Part shown: in pieces, positions 34,031 to 45,670 of the stretch
How positions within the stretch are numbered: position 1 is the first letter of the stretch
Layout: every line of letters starts with the position of its first letter
NCBI GenBank assembly: GCA_023101885.1
Contig: JALPQD010000514.1
Location: 711,602-775,601 of the forward strand
Source of the DNA: Typhlomys cinereus
Taxonomy: Eukaryota; Chordata; Mammalia; Rodentia; Platacanthomyidae
DNA length: 64,000 nt
Reading direction: 5' to 3'
Made by a program: the position numbers and the translations under genes
Notes under the pieces: model-generated
Databases searched by the model: none
Told to the model about the DNA's origin: nothing
The model's input: the letters and a program-made list of their open reading frames with translations, nothing else

Positions 34031-34790
34031 AACAAATGAGATAAATATTTTTTAAAATTACACACAAAAGATAAAAGCAATAGTGTGTAAAATGATGAAA
34101 AGAATAATCTAAAATTACATACACAGGAAATTCTAGCTAAAAGAGATAAAATAGACTAAATATACTTGGAGGTAGAAAAGATTATTAGAAATAAAAGAGT
34201 CATGAAAATCTAAATTCCCACTCACTAGGTAAAGATAAAAAATGCTCACTCTGTATGGAACAACCAACAATATAAATTTGCACTACAAACAAAATAGGTT
34301 TGATAGAGTCAACATTCTTTCTTAAGGAGACAAAAAAAAAATAAAGAAAAAATATGGAGGTAATGACACAGTCTGAGAGAACACATTCTTCTGAAACTAG
34401 CTCAGAGTGTCTCTCAAAACTATCTGCATTTCTAAAGCAAGTCTCAACAAATCCCACATAAGTATATATCACATTCCTTTATCACAAGTCAGGAAATGTG
34501 CAATTTTTTAAAAAGGCTAATAAAAACCATCCCACACACTTTCTAGTTCATAGGCCAAAGAAGTCACCTTAATGCAGTTTAGAAAATATTGAGACAAAAC
34601 CAGTAATGAAAAGAACATACCAAAAAGAACATACCAAACCATGGGCTACAGGGAAAGCAACAAAATGCAGGGTTTGTATGTATTAAACATTAAAAGCAGT
34701 GAGTCAAGCATCCAGCTTATGTTTGGAAAATGCAGTTGAATAAACCCAAAGAATGTGAAATATGGCACCCCTCCCAAAAAAAAACTGGAT
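34031..34790 (+). repeat. Decayed L1 ORF2 fragment, continuation
   Basis: CCAAAGAAGTCACCTTAATG, CCATGGGCTACAGGGAAAGC and CAACAAAATGCAGGGTTTG match sense ORF2 at low identity. Confidence 0.5.
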
Positions 34791-36328
34791 TCAAAGGATA
34801 AGGAAATTCAGAGATCAATCCATGGAAGTGCTCATCTAAACAACAAAACATCTTAACCTAGCCTTTAGTCTCTCATCTCCCAAAGCAAAGCTGAGATAAG
34901 GATTTCGTCATAGGTAGTTGATTTAAAAATGTATGTCCCTTTCCCCTTGGAAGATAGCAAGCCAGTATAAAATGCGACCTCAGGTGAGACACCTGTGTAA
35001 GTGACACATGTCAGGGATTCCCTGCTGAGCTTAGCAGCCTGTGTCTGAAGATTCCTGTCGAAGGGAAGGCTGGCACTTCTACATCAATTTCTGTTGCACA
35101 TTGCATTTTCTGGTTGCATAAGGATGAGTGAGTGACAGGTGTCCTGCAGTGTCCCATGGCTCCAAATGAGACTTTGGTTCACTCATATGTATTCTTGTGT
35201 TACTAAGTCCTCCCTTTATTCACCTCACATTCTGCCTTGTTTGCTCCAGTGACTTTAAAATCCAAACCCAGATGTGCACCCTTTGTTTTGGTCATCAGTG
35301 CTGCAGTACTCTTGGCTGGCTGGCTGTTCATCTTCCCAATAATACAGACCACATTGTTGTTCCTAAGGCATGCTGGGGGCCTGACCCCTGACTCTAGAGT
35401 CAGTAAGGGAAGTCTGGGTAGACTGAAAGAGGTTCATAGTGTCTATCTTCCAAGAAAAGAGGCCTCTGCAGAGGATTGGGTGAAGGCAAGCTGTTCTTGC
35501 TTACCAATGATGAAGAGCTGTTTCTGACATCCCACAAGGGTTGCCCAGCCTTTTGATTGTGCATGAGAGCATGTTCACACTTTCAGAATCACACAATCGA
35601 ATCAATTTAAAAGTACCACAAGTAAGATCATAATGTTTCCCACAAGCTTATGATTTTTATGTGACCATATTCCCAACTGTCATTGGTGGTATTCAGCACC
35701 TTGACTACAAGATGACCTGAAGAGTCAAGATGGCTGGCTAATCCTTCTGATCTTCAAGATGACCCCCAAATCCCACTCCTTCCCTACCATAACCTTGATG
35801 TTTGCAGACTTGTTTAGGATATTGATCTAATCTCTGTTGCTCTGTGTCTGCTGAAATTAAAAAATGTCTGCCACAAAAAGTGAGGCTACATTTTGAAAAG
35901 CTATCTGGGAGGTCCTCTAAGCACTCAATGTCTGCTTGCCTCGAATTAATGTTGAGCTGATTTATGCATGTCACTTTCTTAATTTAATGTTTGTGAAGAA
36001 TTCAACAAACCAGCCAGGCCAAGGTCCTTTTTGTTACCCCACACTATGCAAAGCCTGTAACTGCTTCATATTTAACTGTTCCTCACCCCATCCCACGCCA
36101 GTGACATCTCAAGACTTGCAACGCTGCCACTTGACTGTTACGTGACTCAGTTTCTGAGAATCCATCTCTTAGGGTCACTTCTAATACCAATGCTGCCTCC
36201 CTTGATACAGACTTCTCTGAGAAGAGGTCTTCAAAAGAAGAAATGAGGCAAGATCAGGCATTGTATAATTGGTCTTTTTGGGAAAATGGAGACCAGTCTC
36301 ATTGCACACCCTCTAAGAACTGTTCATC
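34791..36328. other. Unclassified flank DNA
   Basis: Moderate GC with a few 70-95-codon open frames, none with recognised motifs. Possible single-copy sequence. Confidence 0.4.
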
Positions 36329-36371
36329 TGATAGACAAGGAGAGTTTGTCCATCAACTCTATTGTCTATCA
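36329..36371. other. 43-nt hairpin
   Basis: TGATAGACAA (36329-36338) pairs with TTGTCTATCA (36362-36371). After a 2x1 internal loop, AGAGTT pairs with AACTCT around an 8-nt loop. Confidence 0.8.
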
Positions 36372-36639
36372 AGTGTGTTCTCTTGAGCTGTAAACTCTCC
36401 CATTTGTGGTCTCCCAGGAGTGAGAGCTCATGCTCTCTGCGAGAGGTAGAAGTATCACGCAAGACCTTAGAGATGTCCCAGGAGAGGGAATCGACTGGCA
36501 GTGAAAACTTTCAACTATATTAGTCTAGTCTGAGTGGCAGACACTGGATAAAACATGGTTCATACAAAAAGGTCTAGGCATAAAACTGTCATAAGAGGTG
36601 GCAAAATCCTGTAATTGAAAAGAAAGTTGCAAGTAGGTT

Positions 36640-37060
36640 ACTTGGGCTCCTATCTAGGCGATTTCACTTATCTTCGATGCAATTTGAAACAAGGGCTTTC
36701 ACACTTCTGTGTGTTGGTATTCTTATACATAAAATGAGATAACAACAACATGTCTTTCATAATCCTGTGTAATATTTTACATATTCATGAGAGCAATTGG
36801 CAGTAATTGCCCATGACAGTAATTGCCGCCACAGCATACCTGTGGCAACTTTCAGAAGTTGATTCTCTCCTTCTATCATTTGGGTTTTCTGCAGTGTGAA
36901 CTCAGTTTCAGGTCTGCATGCATTTGGAAATCAGCATCTTTGCCTATTGAGCCATCTCACTGACTTATAATACTTGTATAGAAATGAAATAAATGGTTTT
37001 ACCTACAGAAGTCAGGACAGTGCCTGGCACCTAACAAACATAAAATAAGTAGCAACACTA
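36640..37060 (+). repeat. MIR SINE interrupted by a B3-type SINE
   Basis: MIR-like text (TTCTTATACATAAAATGAGA) leads to 36830. An antisense B3 (AACTTTCAGAAGTTGATTCT to ATTGAGCCATCTCACTGAC, about 36835-36970) follows. The MIR tail then resumes (AGGACAGTGCCTGGCACCTA) to about 37060. Confidence 0.5.
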
Positions 37061-39089
37061 AAAATTGGAAGACAATGCAACATTTTTACAATGGCAAGGC
37101 AAAATTGCTACCAATTTAGAATTCATACCAAGAAGTAGAAATGGTCTAATTATCTCTTGGTAGAAAGATGATAAATATGTTGTTGCTTATTCATTCAGCA
37201 ATTAGAATGAGTGAACAAGGACTATAAACCATAAATCTCTAAAAGACTAAATCAGAACCATTAACATTTTTTTCACGGGATGTAAGGATGGTTCAATATT
37301 TTTTGCCATACTATTTTCAATGACTGAAGTGAAATTATGATTGTTTTCAGCAAAGGGCAAGCCTACTTAGCATTCCTAAATCAAAAACAAATCGTGCAAA
37401 ATGAAGATAGATTTAATAGCAGGTTCTAATGAAATGGTAAAATAAATAAACATCTAAAAATCAAAGGGCAATCTCATGTTCAGCTGCTTAATAAAAACAA
37501 TTTCTTTCAAATCAGGAATCAGAATCTCATTCAATGTTGGTGAAATGAAATAAATCTGCATAGTTATATGCCACAAGACAACTCAACTTGCAGAAAATGA
37601 GTTTCTTAATATCATTAGAACTTTAAGCCTAACTGAGACCTTCTGAAATATTCAAAACCTTTACTCATCGTCTAGGACTCTGTGTAATTGAAAAATTATC
37701 AATTGTTCCATTCCTGTATTTAGCCTTCAAAATTAGAATTGATGTTATGGTTCTCTCTAAATGGAGAAGAGAAAAAATAGAAATGTCTGATTTTCTAGGC
37801 AGTGGCAAGGAACCAGAAGCACACACCTCACTATTCGTTTACATGGCCAATCTGGTCCATAGCTCTCTTTATGGAATTCAGGCTCAGTAAAAAGTTTATG
37901 GCTCTCTTGTGATAACTGATTCCACTCTTAATTTCCCCTTAAAGACATCTTTCTTCTGATACCCCACCAGGACATAGACCTTATATTTCAAGATTTAGGA
38001 AAAATATTTAGAAACATTAGGAAATTAGACATAAATCTCAGACAATTTTTTTCCTTTGCTTCTGACCCTCTTTTTTTCTGCTCTGGGATGAAGGAAATGT
38101 ACAAGACACATGAGATCCGCATTGTTTACCACAGTGTCTTTGCAAGTAATATCACATTCCCTTTTCCAGAAAAAAAAGCTGCTTAGACTTACACTCTCTT
38201 CCTTTATGCTGGTAAAATAGTTCCTTAATAAAAAGAACTACTTTTCAAACCTAGAATCTTAGCATTTCCCATCTCTTTTCCTTGCTTTATGTCTTCCCAG
38301 CCCTTACTCTGTGTTCATTTACTTATTTTACACATTTACATATTGTAAAATTTTTATATTTTGACCTTTCCCAATTCTGCCAAGGTTTTTACAAGGGAAT
38401 GGACTAATTTGCTCTATTCTCACACTGTCAGTACTTAGTACACATGAAAAGTATGTGCTAAAAAGAGAAACAAATATAACTTCTCAAGTGTTTATAATAC
38501 ATAATGGACATACTTGTCTCTCCTTGCCTCTGAGCGTTTCAATGTTCTTTAGCGAGACTGACCATAGTAAGAGTTTCCATGCATGAGTCGAAATCAGTTT
38601 ATACTGTTTTTTCTTAATACTGTACCTTTTGTTTAATGTAGAAATATATAAAATATTAACTTTTTAAAATATATATATATTGTAAATTATTCAAAATACA
38701 GTACATTTCACCATTTTTCCCACAGGTAAAATAGATTTTCAGTAGCAAGGTTTTTAAAAAGTAAGCTTGAGAGCCCGGAGAAGCACAATAGAGGAAAATC
38801 AGACACCCACAAGGAGACTTAATTGTTCCGAGAACTAAATATGGGAAACTGGCTGTCCAAACGGAAAGCAAAGGTAGTCATTTAGGGATTAACAAATAGC
38901 CCTATTATGATTGGAAAATAGCACCGAAATTAAATATCCCTTCTTCTTTGGGATTCAGTGAGAGAGAAGATGAAGACTGAAGATCTGGAGTCATTTGGGG
39001 TCTACAGTCACACGAAGAGCCCTGGATTCTTTTATTTATGCTAAAACCACTCTGGTATCCTAGAAAATCTCTTTGTTTTTTTAAATTTG
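37061..39089. other. Unclassified AT-rich flank, possible L1 traces
   Basis: GATGTAAGGATGGTTCAATA near 37280 and AATCAGGAATCAGAATCTC near 37513 recall sense L1 ORF2, but identity is too low to bound an element. No gene seen. Confidence 0.35.
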
Positions 39090-39200
39090 AGATAGGGTCT
39101 CCTGGAGCTTGGACTGGCCTCAAACTTGCTATGTAACTGAGGATGGTGACCTTGAATCCCTGATTCTCCTGCCTCTACCTTCCAGGTGCTGAGATTGTAG
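39090..39200 (-). repeat. B1 SINE, antisense
   Basis: GAGATAGGGTCTCCTGGAGC, CTTGCTATGTAACTGAGGAT, CTCCTGCCTCTACCTTCCAG and TGCTGAGATTGTAGG. Confidence 0.65.
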
Positions 39201-39242
39201 GAACAATCCTTGGTGAATAAAGTATGTCTTTTCAGACCTCCC

Positions 39243-39288
39243 TGTCTCTTTTCTTTTTTTTTTTTTATTATTTATTCAACTGTGCGCA

Positions 39289-39342
<54 letters not shown>

Positions 39343-39354
39343 TGTGTCTCTTTT
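39243..39354 (-). repeat. GC-rich SINE reduced to its 3' tail, with 10-bp TSD
   Basis: Perfect duplication TGTCTCTTTT (39243-39252, 39345-39354) brackets only poly(A), the AGTTGAATAAATAATAA end, a short CG/CA segment and about 22 CA units, read on the minus strand. Confidence 0.8.
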
Positions 39355-39419
39355 ATACCTTATTCTAAACTGACGGGGACCTGGAAGCACCATTAATAAG
39401 TAGCTTTGTGTACCTGTGA

Positions 39420-39755
39420 CTCTTCCTGTTGAAGTGAGATAATACTCAATCACAACTTAAGAGAGAAAGGGGAGATTTATTTGGCTTGTGGTTTCAGAGG
39501 GAAGATACAGTCCATGCCAGAAAAAGCATGGTGGTGGCAGAAACTGGAGGAGGCTTAGGTCACTTGTAGACATCACAGAGACCGAGAAAGCACTCACTGC
39601 AGCTGCAAGAGCGGATAACTAACCAGAGGAGGGTGGGGCTAATCAACCTCAAGGCCCACCCCCTGTGACTGCCTTCCTTCAGCAAGCAAGGTTTGAACTA
39701 AAGATTCAGAAATATAAGCCTGTGGGGGACAATCACATTTCAAACCATGGCACTT
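39420..39755 (-). repeat. MaLR (MT-like) LTR, antisense
   Basis: CAACTTAAGAGAGAAAGGGG, AGATTTATTTGGCTTGTGG, GGCAGAAACTGGAGGAGGC, TGACTGCCTTCCTTCAGCAA and CATTTCAAACCATGG. Confidence 0.6.
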
Positions 39756-41269
39756 CCTACTTAATATTTCACATTGATTTACCATGTTTCCAGATACATT
39801 TTCTTACAACATTCCCTTCATTGGCTTTCTGAGGATAGCTTCCTATCTGATACACCAATCTTTGCAATGTTCCAACAGACTTACATTAGAGACCTGAATT
39901 CTTATTCTCAGGGAGTCTACATGATGTGTAAAGTGGTAATTTCACATTTAAGTTATGAGATAACCCATATGTTTACTCAGTTTAATTAATTTTCCCTTGG
40001 AAAATGTCCCTTTAATTATGTTTTGCATATTTGAATGACTCTCATTCTCCACCTGTGTTTCAAAGGCACCTGGTTTTAATCGATTTCTTCTCTAGGTTAT
40101 GGAACGGATGCCAATATATCTTGTCTACTTTGATAATGAACCTTACAAGTCTGACCTACCTGGAATTCTGTACCCTGCTTTATCACCTCATTAACTCTAT
40201 TAAGATGTTCCATTGGCACTTAACATATTGTAAGTGCACGATTAAAATATAAATTTAATAAAATTTACATTGCAGTTGGAATTTATAGAATCAAGACAAC
40301 TCGGTATCCTTTTTACTTTTTCTGAGAGGCTTAAGCATTGATCTTCTCTCAGCTGGCTCTTTTCACTGTTTTCCCTGAACTTATGTGTACTCAGTTTTCA
40401 CAATTTTCATTCAAGTAACACTTGATTTGCTTCTGTCAAGTTTCCTAACCCAAACTTTAAACTAGTAGGAGTTACTTAGATTATTCGAGCCCACATCATG
40501 CTTTGTGTTTGGATTGTTGGAGCACAGGGAACAGAGCCATAATTTTCTTTCCTGCCTTTTCCAAACTCCATCCTCATTACTTTGTCTCTTCCAGCTGTGA
40601 AAGCCCAGCCAGTGGGAAGTGAAATGATTTCTTCTCCTGGTCCCCAAGCAAGTTATTAGCAACCATGGACTCAGGAACCTCTACTGTCTCCATAGGTGCC
40701 CATTGATCATTACCCCATGCGTCCATTGACTTAGAGGAAGGTATATTTTTATTTTGGGAACAACTGCATGTTGTTGAAATATGCTGACTTCATTCTACAC
40801 TGAAATTAGTGATGTCTCAATTATTTTAAATCTGTGCCTAGAAATAAATAAGTACCATAACATTGATTTTTTAATATCGGGGTTCATACTTTCAATGCAA
40901 ATGCCTAAAAATTAGAAGACTTTTACTTTGAGACTGTTTACGAGGTGCATCAATACAAATTAGAAAAATTTGTCAGTAAGATAGAGATAGATCAGAATAG
41001 ACCAGTGCTTTCAAAAAATATTTAGAGATTTAATTAAAAGCAAGGACATCTGGAAAATTAATTTTTAATACCAGATTGTACAATCTAAAATTACAGTGTG
41101 AGGATGAGCTTCCATTTTAAGAACTTTCTGTCTTATAGAGCTGGTCATCACATTTGAGCAAAACTGGACAGACACATGTCACCTGGCACAGGGGAGGACA
41201 ATTCTGCCACCCAGAAAACAAACAGTTCTGAACAGGGAAGGGAAATTCTTCAGGATGCATTCATGCATG
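39756..41269. other. Unclassified AT-rich flank DNA
   Basis: No repeat family, exon or RNA gene recognised. Confidence 0.4.
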
Positions 41270-41670
41270 CGTGTATACATGTAAGGGAAGGAGTGTGTGT
41301 GTGTGTGTGTGCTAATTGCATATGTGTGCATGCCTGTTCAAATGTGCAAGGATATATGTGAAAGGGGTTTCACAGATACGTATGTATAAATGATTGTGGA
41401 AGTCTGAAATTGAAGTCAGGTGTCTTCCTTAACCACTCTCCACTTTATTTATAGAAATAGGGTCCCTCAGTTGAACTTAGAGTTTCCTGATTGATTAGTG
41501 TAACTACTGGAATTGCTCTGGGAATTCCCTGACTCTGCCTCTGAAATTCTGTGACCATAGGCAGCAGCCACAGCTGTCTGGCATTAAATGGTTTCTGAAG
41601 ATCCAAACTGTAGTCTTCATGCTTGTGCAACAAGAGTCTTAATCCATTAAGCCAGCTCAGCCCTCAGGTT
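41270..41670 (-). repeat. B4/B3-type SINE, antisense
   Basis: TGAAGTCAGGTGTCTTCCTT, GAATTCCCTGACTCTGCCTC, AACTGTAGTCTTCATGCTTG and CCATTAAGCCAGCTCAGC, preceded by a short TG run. Confidence 0.6.
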
Positions 41671-41879
41671 ATGTTTTCTGTTTTGTTTTGTTTTGTTTTT
41701 TTTGGTCAGCTCATTTTAAAATAAAGAACAGTTTCAGAATTTATAGCATTTCAATACAGAAATTATAAGATTGAGATCCATACTTCAATAGCAGATAGTT
41801 CTCCCATACTAAATTCAGGAATGGCTAAGCAACTTTATTTAATCTATATCTTTAAGAAATTGAAGTTTTCTGATTAATT

Positions 41880-42174
41880 TTTGTGTGTATACATGTTTGG
41901 GGGGGGCGTGTGTATCTGAATAAGACGTTCAGAAGACAACCTCAAGTATCATTCATCGGGAACCTTCCATCCTTTATTTCAGACAAGTTTTCTCACAGGC
42001 CTGAAATTTCACGGAATAGGCTAGACTATCTAGTCAGCAAGTTTTCAGGGATCAGACTGCCTTTGTCTCTCATCTTCCCCTCACTGGGATTATAAGCATC
42101 AGCCAGCACACTTGTCTTTTTGCTTGGGTTCTGGGAATCAAACACATATGCAATTAGCACACACACACACGCAC

Positions 42175-42205
<31 letters not shown>

Positions 42206-42240
42206 AACTCATTTGCCACCTAAGTCATCTCCCTAGCCAC
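41880..42240 (-). repeat. B4-type SINE, antisense
   Basis: CAGAAGACAACCTCAAGTAT, CACTGGGATTATAAGCATCA, TTCTGGGAATCAAACACATA and CACCTAAGTCATCTCCCTAG, with an (AC)n run inside (42157-42204). Confidence 0.55.
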
Positions 42241-42315
42241 AGATTTTTCGTCTCTGTCTCTGTCTTTGTCTCTATCCCTCTCTTTCTTTGTATTAATGTG
42301 TGTGTGCATTTATGT

Positions 42316-42358
<43 letters not shown>

Positions 42359-42360
42359 CA
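42157..42360. repeat. (AC)n and (TG)n facing each other
   Basis: About 48 bp of AC repeats (42157-42204) and about 57 bp of TG repeats (42299-42355) are separated by about 95 bp of pyrimidine-rich sequence. Confidence 0.9.
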
Positions 42361-42614
42361 GGCACATGCATGTGCTTGGGATCTAGCTCAGGGCCTTGCA
42401 TAGGATATGTAAGTCCTCTTACATATCCCACTTCTTATTTTCCTCTTCATAGTCCATTTCATTTAAGGAAATACATTGAAGTTCTCCTGAGTGGAAGTTA
42501 AATATCCCAGAGGATGAGAATATTGAATATCTTGCTCATGTCATTCCCTCACTTTCAAGACCACACTGTTATTACTTAGGTGGATGATATTAAACCTTTG
42601 AGGGATGAATGGAT

Positions 42615-42990
42615 AAATGTTGCAGTTATTCATGACTCAACGAGCTTAAGGAGAAACAAGGGTTTTTGTTGTTGTTTTTTATGATACTTGGTTACAATTC
42701 CTTGTCCAACTTGGCAAGAGAGCTCATACCAACATCAGGGGTGGAAGTAACTGGCCATACCATATACACAATATTGCTGAGAGAGAGACAGTACATTCTT
42801 ACACGTCTGGCCAAGCATAACAAGGAATGCGACTCCTAATCAGGGTCTAGTCCCACCCACCACAGACTTAGTTTTTCCATCAATTAGACAATCTCCTGCA
42901 GGCTTACTCGGGGCTTCACTCAACTACTAATTCTTTATCAATGTACCCAGAGCTAGAAATTTTAATTGTTAAGTTGTATCTAACTACAAA
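42615..42990 (-). repeat. LTR family F1, antisense copy
   Basis: TTGTCCAACTTGGCAAGAGA, CACGTCTGGCCAAGCATA, GTCCCACCCACCACAGACTT, CAATTAGACAATCTCCTGCA. Confidence 0.65.
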
Positions 42991-43039
42991 AATGAATGAT
43001 CTGAGAAAACATTTTTTAATCACAGACCAGATGATCACT

Positions 43040-43185
43040 TGGAAAATATGCATTATTACCTGGTATGGTACCACAACGCTGTAATGATATCATTGAGCAA
43101 ATCAAGGCAGAAGGATCATGAATTTGAGGCAAGCCTCATGTTCAAGTGAGGGAATGACATAGTGACACCTTATCCCAAAATAATG
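43040..43185 (+). repeat. Degenerate B1 SINE
   Basis: TGGTATGGTACCACAACGCT, AAATCAAGGCAGAAGGATCA, GAATTTGAGGCAAGCCTC and ACACCTTATCCCAAAATAA. Confidence 0.55.
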
Positions 43186-43227
43186 TGTATGCACCATTAT
43201 GTTTTCTTATCAATGAAGTATGTACTA

Positions 43228-43528
43228 TTTAGATATTTTTTAAATTTTTTTATTTATTCAGTTATGCGTGTGTGCATGTGTGCGTATGTGTGTGTATGTG
43301 TGTGTAGAACCACGGGCGAATTCGGGAACCACCACGGACGCCTCCACCTCCTCCTTGTTTACTCTGCCCCAGGATTCACAGGCTCCGCCCTACCAGGACC
43401 CGAAGCGCAGGCCGCCCCCGCTTCTGCCCGGCGTCTATACGTGGGGTCTAGGCTCCGAACTCAGGACCTTCTGCCTGCAAGGCAGAGGCTTAATCCCTGA
43501 GCCACCTCTCCAGCCCCTGTTTAGATAT
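43228..43528 (-). repeat. GC-rich tRNA-headed SINE, full length, copy 4
   Basis: The plus strand shows the reversed tail, the (GT)n run, the CCACGGGCGAATTCGGG block, a GC-rich body, and the head ending CCACCTCTCCAGCCCC. Target duplication TTTAGATAT at 43228-43236 and 43520-43528. Confidence 0.85.
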
Positions 43529-43640
43529 ATTTAAAAGATTCAATTGACCCTACTTGTAACAATGGTGAACCTGAAAGATTCACCAGACTAGCAACTGCAG
43601 ACAGCATAAGATTTTCTTCCACTATCACTGTGAACGTGAC

Positions 43641-43859
43641 TAAAATGCCACTTTTTTTTTGAGGATTAAGGTAGAGTTTATTATAGGAGAAGAAGAATGG
43701 AACTCACAGACTCCAGATGTGGAGTGCCATGAGGGGATAGGGCGCCCTGGAAAACTCATGGACTCCTGGCATAGAATCTATGAGATGCATGGAACTAGAA
43801 ATGAACTCATGGACTCCACAAGTAGAGTGCCATGAGGGGCAGGAGCCCTAAAATGCCAC
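43641..43859 (-). repeat. 5'-truncated retrocopy with poly(A), AATAAA and 11-bp TSD
   Basis: TAAAATGCCAC is duplicated exactly at 43641-43651 and 43849-43859. On the minus strand the 197-nt insert ends with AATAAA (43682-43677), 16 nt, then nine A. It contains two to three imperfect ~50-bp units around GGACTCC and GAGTGCCATGAGGGG (plus strand). The source transcript is not recognised; an ERV LTR transcript is possible. Confidence 0.8.
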
Positions 43860-44389
43860 ATTTACTAAGGCAAAGAAACAAGGGCATTTTAGGAGGAGTA
43901 ACACCAAGGCACACAGAGCTCGCTCAGAAACAGGAAGCCCAGAAGGCATGAAATATGATGAAAAGCCACAGATCCAAGAGGCAGACCATTTGACCCACGT
44001 GGTAGGAAGAAGCAGGGGAAGGTAGGCAGAGAATGGCCCTTTACAGAAGGAGGATAGGATCCAACAGCAGTATCTAAACTTGTCACAAGTCACAAAAGAG
44101 GTAATCAAAGGGTCCGTTGGTGTTTGTGAATATGTATGTTCAGGATCTGAAAGGGAAAGAAAGATGGGAAACCATGCAAGTTTTTCTCCTAACCTAGACT
44201 TCGCTCCTATCCCCTCTCCTGCAATCCTCAGAATCCAATTCCTTTCTGCATGTCTGAGTGACTCTAGCTTTGTTAGTACAGTGAATAGGAACTCCTATTT
44301 CTAGATGCCTCCTGGAGTTCTCCACTCTGATTTCCAGAATCATTTGTTCCTCTTCCCCAGGCTACACCTTGGTTATGTCCTCCCTATTC
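43860..44389. other. Unclassified flank DNA
   Basis: No recognised repeat; short open frames lack known motifs. Confidence 0.4.
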
Positions 44390-45200
44390 CACAGAATACC
44401 CCGACTGATCTCAGCACCCGGCTTCGGGTCCCAGGTTCCTTTTGAATAGCTCCCACTTGCTCCCCACAGCTTCACCTCTCCCCACCATCTCCCTCCTCCA
44501 CTGGTAAAACATCAAAGCTGAACCCTTGACTTCACTTCATCCTTTTCTGATCCATTCTACACATGGCTACCAAAACATGTTTCTTTAGAGTTCCCTACAA
44601 AGCCATGCCCTGCGGCTGACCTGAAATCAATCCATCAATCCTTCTCAACTGCCAATCAATTGAGACCAGACTCCATGATTTAGATCCAATCTTAGTGCTT
44701 TCTTGTAATGATTAGGACTCAGGCACCCAAATTCAATCTGTGTCATTCTGAATGTCAATCCTTTATCTGTCATTTTCTACAGTTTCCCCCAACAACTGTG
44801 TGAAGATTAAATGAGTCCATGAAGGCACATTTAGCATGCAGAACTATGCCAAATATTTAGTATGGCTATATTAATGTTTCTAATTATGACTAAACTTAGA
44901 AATTAACTTATAGGGCCACTTATATCCCAAAATACACCTTAACTTTGGTGATTTCTGAACTTTCCTTTGAATGGTCTCTCTGCATGAAATGGCCTTTTTA
45001 CCAACAAAATCTACTCTTTTTCTCAAAATCTGTCTCAAATACTAACTCTTCCCTGGAAACGTTCCCTTGAAAGTGTCTGAATTCAAGGTAGTGCATTTGC
45101 CTTAACTACCTGTATGTATGCACAGGTGAAATAACACACATTTTAGCACCTGCAGATCTCTGTGTAAGATGTTATGTGTCTATCTCTCTATAGGAATTGT
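44390..45200 (+). repeat. L2 fragments flanking a MIR
   Basis: CCATTCTACACATGGCTACC and AGACTCCATGATTTAGATCC (L2-like, 44390-44730); MIR at about 44735-44890 (TGTGTGAAGATTAAATGAGT); then L2 3' end text TCAAAATCTGTCTCAAATAC and CTTCCCTGGAAACGTTCCC (44940-45200). Confidence 0.5.
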
Positions 45201-45589
45201 TTTTGATGAGCCTTTTCTTGCAGCCAGACTGCGTAAACTTTATCGATGTTTGTGATTTCATTTATTTGTGGCTTTAAATTGGAATTGTCTTCAAAAGCAT
45301 AACCAGAGACAAAAATCACAGCCCTAAGAAGAAATATATTAGAGTCTTCCAAAAAATCACAACACTTTTGGATTTGGGGAGATCATTAAAAGAGTTCTTA
45401 AATGTTTTTTTTTTTCTTTTACGTATATAGCATTTTTGGAGGAATTTGGGGCTTTGTGCTAGCATTGCACCACTTAATGCTATTTCACAGATGATTTTTA
45501 AAATTGACTGGCTGTGTTTTCTTTTCAACCTTTCTTTTTCCTGCTATATTTCCTGGCTGGCAAGGTTTTAAAAACCGGTCTCTCGTGGT

Positions 45590-45670
45590 TAGACAAACTT
45601 CACCTGGGGAAATCAGTCCAGGTGCAGCCAATTAATTGTGGAGCCAGAAACTCCTGGGTGAAGTGGGGCT
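45590..45670. promoter_or_regulatory. Candidate regulatory cluster: paired E-boxes and homeodomain palindrome
   Basis: CACCTGG (45601-45607) and CCAGGTG (45618-45624) form an inverted pair of E-boxes, followed by the palindrome CAATTAATTG (45629-45638), in sequence that is not a recognised repeat. Function is inferred only. The surrounding 45201-46639 is otherwise unclassified. Confidence 0.25.

Noticed and set aside
35237..35527. 96-codon frame with a hydrophobic segment
   Set aside because: Looked briefly like a membrane exon, but no family was recognised and no paired splice sites stand out.
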